64,000 nucleotides of DNA from Ciona intestinalis (Eukaryota > Chordata > Ascidiacea > Phlebobranchia > Cionidae), in assembly GCF_000224145.3 (NCBI RefSeq), contig NC_020174.2, forward strand, positions 6,522,238 through 6,586,237, in the 5' to 3' direction. A program made the position numbers and the translations under genes. Positions within the stretch are counted from its first letter, which is position 1; every line of letters starts with the position of its first letter. The notes under the pieces were generated by a model. It did no database searches. It was given only the letters and a program-made list of their open reading frames with translations, and was not told the DNA's origin. Positions 25,501-36,077 of the stretch are shown here, piece after piece.

Positions 25501-28500
25501 CACTCTCCCAACAGTTAGACGGTTCATTACAAGCATTGTTCGTATCGGAGCTGAACGGGACGAGCAAGCGAACTTTAATGTCGGGTTGTATCGATGTTAA
25601 CCGAACATATTGTTTCCACACACCTCGCGCATTGGTGGTTCATCCAAAGAGAAGGTGGGTCAACCATGGTTTGTTGGTGTCCTGTGTTTTAGTTGTTAAT
25701 ATTATTTAATTTTGCTCCTAATGGAACAGAAAATAAAGTTTATTATGGTTATAATAATTTACTTAGGTAACTTGTGAGCATCAAAATCTTCACACACGCA
25801 CATGTTGCAATAAACATTCACTGATTGTTTTGTTCCCAGTTTGTTATTGTGGTCGGACGCCGGGGTCGTCCCTTACATCGGCAAAGCTTACTTGAACGGG
25901 GGGGGACCAACCGCCGTAATAACTACCGGTATAAGTTTCCCGTCAGCGCTGACTGTAGATTATGTGACGGAACGTATTTATTGGGGAGATTCTCACATTG
26001 ATTCAATACAGTGAGTATTTGTGGTGGGTGTTTTACTGGGCTTGTCTTTCCCACGATTTGCTTATGCTGTATCATCAATTTAACCGTTTAAACACACGTC
26101 AAGTCATACATAGTAACCTAAAAAAACAAGGTTTATGAAAATCCATCCAAGTAAATATATTGTTTCCGTTTAATTTATGTTGAATTAAAAAACATATGAA
26201 GTTAACTGCGCACCACCTTCAAGTTGGTGACCACGAAACATCCGCATCTCAGGTTCTCGGACATGGACGGGAACAATCGACATCGTTTATATTTACAAGG
26301 ACAACAATTTTACCCAAAACCTTACGCTTTATCTTTCTTTGAAAGTTATATTTATTGGACTGACTGGTCAACTTACTCTATGTATAAGGTGAGTCCATAT
26401 CACCAACTTTCTTTATTAATTTAAACTTTGACACTTTAGTCTTGATTAAATAATTATTAAACATTCTTCAGAGGTATAATTAGTAAAAAACAAAATGAAT
26501 TATAATTTAAATGATTTTAAGTGTTTATAGGGATGGCTAAATGTTAATTTGTGTCAGATGATAACAACGGGTTTATCTCCTACCCCAATATACCCTATAT
26601 ATAAATTACACCATACGAACATTACTACTTTGTATAACCAAAGGCCCATGGATTGGATGGCTCAGACTTCCAACTTTTAGTCAACACGACGCATCGACCG
26701 TATGATCTACACGTCGTGCATCCGTACAGACAAGATACACGAGGTGAATATTATAGACAAGATACAACATGGAAGCAACGACAGTCAGCGGCCGGAAATA
26801 ATAGTTTTACAGAAACTTTAATTCTTTTTTTATTGGTGAATGTGAGTTAATGTTATTTATCACTTCGCGTCTGAGAGCGAAGATCAAATTAATAATTACC
26901 AACAAAAAGGTGGAAATTATCAGCAAAACAAAAGTTATTAAAATACTAAACATGAATTTTGACGTAAAGTTACAATTATGAAACAAAACTCTGCCCACAC
27001 TTTTGTTCCTAACCCCCATATCCCCCCCCAGTGTCGAACCCATGCGCCACGAACAATGGCGATTGTTCTCACTTATGTTTGTTAACAATCAATGGACAAA
27101 GGGAATGCAAATGCCCCGATAATTTTGAATCTGTTGGAATCGGAATCAACAGTCACAAGTTAGTTTGTTTTAAATATTAAGAAATTCACTTAAATAAGTG
27201 TAGCGGTAAAAGTAAGAAAACTTATTTAACTCAACTTTTTAAATACTTGTTTAGTTAAAACTACCTGCTGTTGTTTATCGCTTAGACTAATATTTGTCTC
27301 AGATAGTAGTTACCAGATACCTAGCAACCAACATTAGACCCCCGTGTATATTCTAGATGTTTCCCCGCGTGTACTTCTGCACAATACAGATGCGACACCA
27401 GTGAGAAATGTATCCCGATATATTGGAAATGTGACGGCGTGAATGATTGCCCCGATGGCAGCGACGAACCTGACACTTGTCGTGAGTTGATGTGTTTAAA
27501 CAATTAGCTTTATATAGACGCAAACTATTTAATAAAAAAGTTAATTTTTATTCTAAACCTGCTTTACCTATTTTAATGCTGTATAGTGTTGGAAACAATC
27601 ATGTTGCCCGGATGGTATGGGTTCAAGGCTCGATGCTGCCACCATTGTGGGTGTATGTGTCCTTGGGCAAGACTCTTAAATTGCCGTCCCGTGTCATTGT
27701 AATCCACTGTCTTACAATATTAGTTTGAATATTTATTCCAAATAAAGCTAAACATTTCCAGCACCTCGATATTGCGATGCGGGTTACTTCCAATGCGTCG
27801 ACTATGGTTGCGTTAAACCTGAATATATGTGCGATGGTGACAACGATTGTGAGGACGGGAGCGACGAGGTTAACTGTGGTAAGTAGGGGGAGGGGAAGAT
27901 GATACATGAGAAAGATTTATAGGTTTTGTTCCAAACTTTAAATCTGTGATGTGGTACTTGTTTACAAAGTTGCAAAAATATCAATGAAATATTTAGTTTA
28001 TTTGCAAAGTCGTTATTCGCAACAGTTTTTTAAAATGCAAAAACCTTTTATTCTAAATCCTCACCTTGCACTACAGATGACTATCCGTGTCTGGACAGCC
28101 AGTTCAAATGCAACAATGGTAAATGTTTGAGCAACACATGGCTGTGTAACGGTATCGATGAATGTGGTGACGGTAGTGATGAAGAGGAAGGAATGTGCAG
28201 GTGGGAGTTGGGTGGGAGGGTGTTGTATCGTGATCTTTAACCTGATTATTATTCCCCACCAGCGAACGTACTTGCCCCGTAGGGAACTTTCAATGCGATA
28301 ACGGACGTTGCATCCCGAGTAACTGGTGGTGTGATGTGGACGATGATTGTGGAGACGGATCAGATGAACCAGCTGCTGTTTGTAGTAAGTTGGTGTGCTG
28401 TATGACGGGTTACGCGTTCAAGGCTCGTCGCTGCTACTATTGTGAGCGTATATGTCCTTGTGCAAGACTACCTTTGATTGCAAGAAGCAAAGGGTTGATG

Positions 28501-31500
28501 TTGCTTGAATAAAACGAAGTTGATATGTTTGCATTATATGATTTAACACACAATGTTTTCCTCCACAGACAGCGACCAACATAGATGTCGGCCGGAGATT
28601 GACTTTGCTTGCCATACAACGTACAGGTAAATACAACGTACAGGTAAATACAACGTACAGGTAAATACAACGTACAGGTAAATACAACGTACAGGTAAAT
28701 ACAACGTACAGGTAAATACAACGTACAGGTAAATACAACATACAGGTAAATACAACGTACAGGTAAATACAACGTACAGGTAAATACAACGTACAGGTAA
28801 ATACAAAGAAAACACAAACCTGTTGTTGTAACACACAGTGTCGCCCAATATTATTCAATATCCATCAATTAGGCCGTGCAATAAAGTGAATAAATATTGT
28901 GTAAACACCAACCTCCGTATACACAGATGCATTCCTATGTGGGCAGTTTGTAATGGCAACGACGATTGCTACGATAATTCGGACGAAGCTTTGTGTTCTG
29001 AAACCACATGCAACCCGTGAGTTATGGCTTGGTTGTTTCAACTTTTCCCTATTAACCCTCCCCCCTGACAGTGTAAACGACTTCCGTTGCACCAACCATC
29101 GTTGTATACCCCTACGTTGGAAATGTGATGGTTGGAATGATTGTGGAGATAATTCTGATGAACTTGGTTGCGTTCCACGATCATGCAGTGAAAGTGAATT
29201 CAGATGCGACAATCAACAGTGAGTATTTAGCAGCAAAACTTAAATATCTATGTTTTTCATGTTTGAAGCAAGGTTTCAAGCTATTTTAATATTACCATAA
29301 ATATATATTTAATAAACCATTTAATAAACATCCACACAACAGATGCATCCCTCAATCATGGGTTTGCAACCAGAACGACAACTGTGGCGATGGGTCCGAT
29401 GAAAAAGGTTGCACGGCTTCCACTTGTTTACCAGGTTTGTGGATTCATATGTTTTAGTATTAGGAGGGCAACCGTTATAATATCCCTATGTTTTTATGAA
29501 ATGCTGTCATTAAAAGTGTGCCCTGAAAGTTAATTTAAATTTGATATGAACATCATCTTATCCCAGGTTACTTTGAATGCACATCGGGACACTGCGTTCC
29601 ATCGTCCGTACAATGCGATGGAGATCGCGATTGCATGGATGCAAGCGACGAAGCATCGTGTGTACCAAGGTTTCCAGGTGGAAGGTTTTGTCCAACAGCG
29701 AGGTTTCAATGCGATAATCACGTTTGTATAAACCCAAGGTAAGTTTATGTAAAGTATTGTGGGGACAAAGTTTGTAAAACTTAATCTTAATCTCACGCAC
29801 ATGTGAGCTAGAGAGAAATGTTCACAATGTTTATGTGGTCAACACACAACAACCATCCTTGTTATAACATGGTTGACAATAACTTTTATTGGTCTCTTCG
29901 ATTACGGTAGCGAAGATTTAAAACAGAAAGTTGTTGTTCCATAGTTTCCGATGTGATGGACATAACGACTGTGGGGACGAATCAGATGAACTACCGAGTG
30001 TGTGCGGTAAGATCCCAACTGCTTAGGTGGTTCAAAGTAACATGGGTGGTCAAGTATTTGATTATTTCATATTTGTCAATATTTGGTTTTTAACTGAAAA
30101 TAAGTTTCTTATAAAACAATGTGTATATGTAGCTGCGGGTCGATGTATTGACTTAATAATACTAAAACATTATGTTTCTTACTTGATAGTAAGCATTAGG
30201 CATATATTGACCTCTTTAATTGCACACATGTTATATACTTGAAATCTGATTTAACGCTGTAGTAGTGTATATCGATTAAAATATTAATGTGATTACAATA
30301 TGTTATTACTCGTTTATTTCTTTATAGAATCGGTAAATTGTACGGGTCGTTTCCGTTGTTTAAAAACACGAATCTGTATTTATAATAATAAGAAATGCGA
30401 TGGCAACGATGATTGTAAAGATGGAAGTGATGAAAGCGTTGAGATGTGCCATCCAACCACTGTTGCCCCTATGTGCAAGTAAGATGTCTGTATGTATAAT
30501 ATTACTATCTTAATCTAATTGTTCGTCACCCTAGACCTGGTGAATACAAATGTTTCAACGGCAAATGTGTTTCCAAGAATGTGATTTGTGATTCAGTTGA
30601 CGATTGTGGAGATGAGACAGATGAAAGTGGTTGCCGTGAGTAATAGACTAAAGATTCTGCAAGTAATGCATAAAAAATAGACATAAAAGTTACTTTGCTT
30701 CTAATTTTATTCCATCATGATAGTCAATTCAACCTTATTATGTTGACACAGATAAAGGCGACACGACCCACACCTGCAATGACAGTCCATGTGAACAGAC
30801 GTGCACACCGATACCAGCATTGGACGGGGTGCCCGGGTATTATCTTTGTTCATGCGATGCAGGGTTTAAGGTCATTCAATATTAAGTTAATGTTTAGTTT
30901 TACTACAATTGTGCATATGTTGCTTGTTGGAACATATGAAGCAAACATTCCTTCACAACCAGATAAACGACGACGATCGATCATCGTGTCTTGATGTAAA
31001 CGAATGTGTTGAAAATTGGGCAACTTGTTCACAAATATGTCAGAACATGAAAGGTTCTCGTCAATGTTCGTGCGACGACGGATACGTGCTCTCTGGTGAC
31101 TCAGAGTGTTCAGCACAAGGTAGTGCCGGCATTGAAGATAAATTGTATTTAACATGGATGTTCGGCGACAATTATAATTATTTTTTTCACTATTTTTGGT
31201 GTAAACAACTTCAACTATACTCTGGGTTCCTCAGCGAATTCAAACCTTATATTATAACCAGGGTTTTCGATGTTATTGATCGCTGATGAACAAGATGTGG
31301 CAACATATGATATAGTGAACGATAAAGAGGCCAAACTAATACAAAGGCAACTACGTGTTGGTGCGCTCGATTATGCTTACTTGGGAGGGGAACAAAATGT
31401 TCTTGTGTGGACGGACACTGCATCTCATACTGGTGTGTCATTCATATAAATACCGTGTGTGAATAAACCTATATATGTTATAGGATGTCTATGGATCCCA

Positions 31501-34500
31501 AAAAATGACTTAAAATTAGTTCATGGTGATTAGATTTCAAACTATGTTGATATTTTTTTTACATTTATAAACTGCAGTTTGTGGGATAACAAGGTGATTA
31601 CTTGTATCGTCACGCAGATGTCACAGGGATCCAAACAGTTAAACCACGTATTGTACGAACGATGATGCCGTACGTTGATGGGGTTTCCAATAACTTTGTA
31701 TCGCACAAGATCTGGGGGTGGATGGTTTAAAAGAACCCAATGGCATCGCAGTGGATTGGGTGTCGGGGTAAGTTGGGTGTCGGGATAAGTTGGGTGGGTG
31801 GGGTAAGTTGGGTGTGGGGTAAGTTGGGTGAGTGGGGTAAGTTGGGTGTCCGGGTAAGTTGGGTGTCGGGATAAGTTTTGTGTGGGTGGGGTAAGTTGGG
31901 TGTCCGGGTAAGTTGGGTGTCGGGATAAGTTTTGTGTGGGGTAAGTTGGGTGGGGTAGGTTCGGTGTCGGGGTAAGTTGGGTGAGTGGGGTAAGTTGGGT
32001 GTCGGGGTAAGTTGGGTGGGTGGGGTAAGTTGGGTGAGTGGGGTAAGTTGGATGGGTGGGGTAAGTTGGGTGTGGGGTAAGTTGGGTGAGTGGGGTAGGT
32101 TGGGTGTCGGGGGTAAGTTGATACAGAACAGACGTCGTTATTTACCACCTTACCCCCAGGAATATTTACTGGACGGATGAAACAGCTGGTACGATATCTG
32201 TTGCGACGTTAGATGGTAGATATCGTAAAACATTGATCAACAAACTTGATGCCCCTCGTGCTATTGTGGTTAATCCTAAAGCGGGGTAAGTTGGCTCATG
32301 TAGGCGTTTCACTTTGGTATGCTCACACCAAGTCTTAGGTAAAATACCATTGTTATTTTACATTGGAAATTGTAAAAAAGTTATTTCAATGAAACATACA
32401 AAGCAGCATTATAAAGTTCACCATCTTTACCAAGGATGCTTGATACCTTTATTTATTTGTCAACAACTTATTTATTTTGCTCGATATAAATTGAACTTTC
32501 CCCCAGATATTTATTCTGGTCGAGTGTTGGTCTCTCTCCTGCCATCTACAGGTCGCACATGGACGGGGGGAACATGAGGAAACTTGAGGAAGTTGTTGTT
32601 GGGTTCCCGTCGGGATTAGCGGTGGATTATCAACATGGGGGGCGGTGAGTGGGTGGGGGGGTTCATCTGCAATATATATATACACAAAACAATGTCATAA
32701 CAGTTACATTTCTAAATCTTCTCAAACAAATAAAAAGATAAATGATATTAATAATACATCGAATAAATATGAAATGATATATATATTTTAATGTTGACTT
32801 CAAACTTCAACACACCCTTGCAGGTTATACATATCCGATGAAGCGGAAGGAATAATATCATCAGTGTCGCAACATGGACATCATATGCAAGTTATTGCCA
32901 GAGGTAAAACTATGGTTGAATAATGTTAAATATTGTGAGCAGCCTGTTATTTATACAACATACTACGGACCATCATGCACAGCTATTATGAAATATGTTA
33001 CTATTGTTGTTATAGTGTAGCTTACATCTGATTCTGCTGTGATAGAATTAACATCACATGACCATAAACACAATGATATTTATCAGTGGTGTAAACTGTC
33101 TGTGTCTTTTCATTTAAACTAAAATTTCAATAAAAACGTTGCACTTGCTTATTGTACCGTGATATAATACAACAATATGGGGAATAACAAACCTTTCAGG
33201 TGTTGGGAGGCCGCTAAATATTGAAGTGTTTGAGAACTCTGTTTACTGGACCACAAGTGATATGTCACTTTATTCGATGAACAAGTTTGGTCAGGGTGCA
33301 AAGTCATTGTTAAGGAAAGGGTTTCGAACGGCAAGCGATATCAAGGTTTATCATCCAAGCAGATATGAGAAAGGTTGGAACTTATTTGTTTAAATATTTC
33401 TTAGGTTTATTATATATGGGTGAGGTCCTTACAACCAAGGATGCCACAGCCGGTTCGTTACCGCGTAATCTGTTTAACTTAAAACTAAACTTGTTTTATT
33501 TTCATTTCAACTCTTAATATTATCTGAACGATATTATTAGCACAATGATATTTTAGTAAGATTCAACTTTAAATAATATGTTAAATGTTACTAATGTAAC
33601 AAAGTTGAAAAATAAGTTAACAGCTGTGTTTCTAAACAACTTGACACCCACTAGTTCCCCCGCGTTGCAAGGATAAGTCGTGCAGCCACCTTTGTTTATT
33701 GAGCCCAAGCTCTTACACATGCGCTTGTCCCGATGGAACCTCTTTCTTCCCCGGCAACGCACGCGATTGTGACGCAAGTTACGAACAACCCCTTCCCACC
33801 ATAGCTGTGTGTCAGTGCATGAACGGTGCGTCGTGTACTTATGATGAGGACGATAAACCTACTTGCATGTAAGTTGTAACTCCTTAGCCTAAATGTTGTT
33901 ATATATATTACTTTTATAATTATCATTTTTAATCTGGGTTTAATTAAAAGTTTAGCTTTTATAAAATATTATTGTGGACAATGTCACCTAAACATATTGT
34001 TGTAAACCTTTATAGTTGCGCTTCTGGGTTCTCGGGCGATAATTGCGAGACTGGTAGTCACGTGCCTGTGCCGCAACCACTAGGTGGAAGTGGTGAGTAT
34101 ATATCATTAATACGTCCTGTGTTTACACTGAACGTTTACTTTTATATAAAATAAACGTCATTACTTCCACTCAGCCATTACTGGGATAATAATCGCCGTG
34201 GTGATCGTCTTCATTATACTGGGAGTAGCCGGCTTCATTTATTTAAAAAGGAAAAATTCGAGGTGAAAATTAAGTTCTTGAACATTTTCATTTTGTTTGT
34301 TATTTATGTGAATTTATGGAAAGAATATTTAAGATGGTTTAATTTTTTCATGAAACTGTGATTTTCTTTTTATGTAGTTATTGTTGCCAGGTTTATTATA
34401 AGTATGAAGTCTTCTGGCAATTGTTTATTTTTATTTTGAAGAACCATTGTTTTGTCTGTTATATTTATAATTGGGAAACAGTTTGAAACTAGTTAGTTAA

Positions 34501-35212
34501 ATAAACAATCCACCCGAATATTTAGTGATGGAAAGACAAAGTGTGGTTTGCCAACGATACAACTCCCATGTTTGAAAACATCAGAATCGGCGATCGCAAG
34601 TTTTGACAATCCGGTAACTTATCATAAAGATGAATCTGCGGCTGAATCTGCGCCAACATTTACTAAATATGTAAGTATTCCGTTTGTATGTGCGTTAAGT
34701 TGTATAACCCATGTTTTGTAGGTAAGCGATGACATTGCACCATCTTACCCCAACCCTGGTTACAATAAAGAGGTGAAACATACTGGCTGTTTATGCTTAA
34801 CATAAAGTTTAGGATAAATATTTAATTTATAATTGCATAGCAACCTTGGTAGCAGCATCGAGCTTCGTACCCTGCACGCTCTGGTTTCTAATAACATTTC
34901 ATTTATCTCTTCGAATACGATAGCGAAAATCAAATTATTTAAAACAGAGAAGATAATTAGCGGCAAAATGACAATCAATAAAAACGCGCTATGGGTAAAA
35001 ACTACTTGAGTAAAAGTGTCAAATTATTTGTGGTTGCTGTCGAACCCTCTGTAATTTATCCCAAACCTCAATCGCAGGATTACTCTGGTACGACCTCTAG
35101 TGATGATACAGGCCTTGCGAGTATGAGGGCAGGCTATAACAATCCAACTTACAAGGTCGGCTCGTCAGATAAAGTGGAGTTGGTACCAAACATGGGGGAT
35201 ACAATGGCTTAA
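16579..35212 (+). CDS. Giant LDL-receptor-related endocytic receptor (LRP2/LRP1 type), 5' partial
   Basis: I traced 56 exons, about 2,490 residues, joined in phase except for one frameshift near 31,700. Order of modules: YWTD propeller (exons 16579-18181), EGF (18427-18547), second propeller (18721-20699), EGF (20807-20930), ten LDLR class A repeats (21122 to about 24185), two EGF modules, the second calcium-binding (to 24610), propeller (24735-26743), EGF (27032-27158), eleven class A repeats (27357-30635), two EGF modules (30752-31119), propeller (31262-33373), two EGF modules (33655 to about 34050), one transmembrane helix (34175-34262) and a cytoplasmic tail (34526-35212) with three NPxY-type signals (FDNPVTY, NPGY, NNPTY). 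Clusters of 10 then 11 class A repeats match the last two clusters of LRP1 and LRP2. Having so few EGF modules before the membrane favours LRP2/megalin. Such receptors bind many ligands through calcium-loaded class A repeats and are internalised via NPxY adaptors. No signal peptide or first two clusters are present; the first exon starts inside a codon. Confidence 0.92.
19663..19805 (+). mobile_element. SINE copy in LRP intron
   Basis: GGTTCAAGGCTCGGCG followed by CTGCTACCATTGTGG, CCAACCCAGTGGTCACTAAT and AATCACCCACAAAGTT, lying just before exon 19864-20020. Confidence 0.85.
21976..22037. repeat. 31-bp tandem duplication in LRP intron
   Basis: Two adjacent copies of a unit containing CATGCGGGGGCATATGTATA, with two or three differences. 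Confidence 0.85.
23185..23275 (+). mobile_element. Partial SINE in LRP intron
   Basis: ACAGGTTCAAG followed by CTGCCATT and CAGTGGTCAGTAATGGGTTG match the SINE head and body, starting a few bases after the donor at 23182. Confidence 0.6.
24257..24309 (+). repeat. 22-bp duplication spanning a splice donor
   Basis: The 22-bp unit at 24257-24278 contains the last 18 exon bases and GTAT of the intron. It is copied exactly at 24279-24300 and in part at 24301-24309. The donor AAAG|GTATAT therefore exists twice. Confidence 0.95.
25195..25495 (+). repeat. Three tandem SINE-tail units in LRP intron
   Basis: About 98-bp units run GTGGTAGCTCAAAAGCGGGC, GTGTATGAAACAGAACAC, GCCATGCGAGGATAAATAAG, repeated three times with few differences. 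They fill most of the intron between exons ending 25172 and starting 25515. Only the tail part of the SINE is amplified. Confidence 0.9.
27612..27690 (+). mobile_element. Partial SINE in LRP intron
   Basis: GGTTCAAGGCTCGATGCTGC, CCATTGTGGGTGTATGTGTC and TTGGGCAAGACTCTTAA. Confidence 0.8.
28400..28475 (+). mobile_element. Partial SINE in LRP intron
   Basis: GTTCAAGGCTCGTCGCTGCT and ATTGTGAGCG match the SINE head just downstream of the donor at 28385. Confidence 0.8.
28615..28803 (+). repeat. 17-bp minisatellite starting across a splice donor, 11 copies
   Basis: The unit TACAACGTACAGGTAAA is repeated 11 times. In the first copy the 12 bases TACAACGTACAG are the end of exon 28569-28626 and GTAAA is the start of the intron. 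Every later copy thus repeats the complete exon end plus donor. One copy differs by a single base (AACATACAG). Confidence 0.97.
31757..32120 (+). repeat. G-rich minisatellite made of splice-donor repeats
   Basis: Units of 16-18 bp, such as GTAAGTTGGGTGTCGGG and GTAAGTTGGGTGGGTGGG, repeat about 21 times. The first unit is the real exon-intron junction (exon ...GTGTCGGG|GTAAGT at 31767/31768). About 16 units keep GTAAG, three have ATAAG and two GTAGG. Runs of GGG at short spacing on the transcribed-sense strand could form G-quadruplexes. Confidence 0.95.
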
Positions 35213-36077
35213 ACAACTTTTATTTTACTTTTTCTTTTTGCCTTAATTGTTTATAATTTGTGCTGTTTCTGCGTTGTCAGTTTTACCTAAACCAAGAGTT
35301 ACAGCAAGTTTGAAATGAAATAAAATCATGCATCTAACAGTGTGGCGATTCAAAGCAAATTATGTTCACGTGGTGGTTGCAACGTGTAACCCCCCACAAT
35401 TCGTTGTTTCCAATCCCAGAATATTCTGCTGCTGATCGTTCTTTAATTGATTCCCATCACTTGTAATGTGTATGGTTTTATAGCATGGCATACCAAGGGA
35501 CTTGCGATGTATAGTTGCAACAAGTCATTGGAGAAGTTAGGAATTAAACGTATCAACTTGTTTAACATCATACTTATATATTCAGGAAACTTGGGCAAAG
35601 GTTGCTTGACAATGTTATGGCCAAGTATTAAAATGTCGTTGAGTTGTGCAGAGAATGTAGTTGTGTGTTTGTAGCTTTTTGGGGGAACAAAATATTAAAA
35701 ACAAAATTAATCCAAATGCTATATTGTAATGCTTGTTTTTTACAATGTTTTCTAAATAGATATTGATGCTGAAAGATCAGTTAAAATACCATAAAACATT
35801 CTTCATTAGGTGCAAAAAAATCACTGAAATATTTACAGAAGTATGTGGAAAGCATCCAAGAGTGAGAATAGTTGCTACTAGGCAATGGGTAAATGTTTGA
35901 TTGTACTAATATGTAACATGATATCTTGTAACAAGGTTGCAACATAACTAAGGTGAGAATCGTCAAAATAAGTAAGTGCATATTTACATGTTTAGTAAAA
36001 CAAGTACAACTGTAATTTGGACTTTTGTTGCAAACTTACTTTTAACGAAATTTTTAGCATAAATATAACAATCCGTA
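35213..36077. other. LRP 3' UTR and intergenic DNA
   Basis: AATAAA at 35319-35324 is a likely polyadenylation signal for the receptor gene. The rest separates two convergent genes and shows no coding frame. Confidence 0.6.

Noticed and set aside
28418-28858. Minus-strand ORFs with repeating [14 protein letters not shown] pattern
   Set aside because: They are translations of the 17-bp array opposite the LRP gene and show no independent start, splice or similarity evidence.
28835-28890. Extra LRP exon after the CACACAG at about 28838
   Set aside because: The class A repeat is complete when exon 28569-28626 joins 28927-29016 directly; the extra piece would break it.
31639-32148. Proline-rich minus-strand ORF
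   Set aside because: Antisense reading of the G-rich donor array of the LRP gene.
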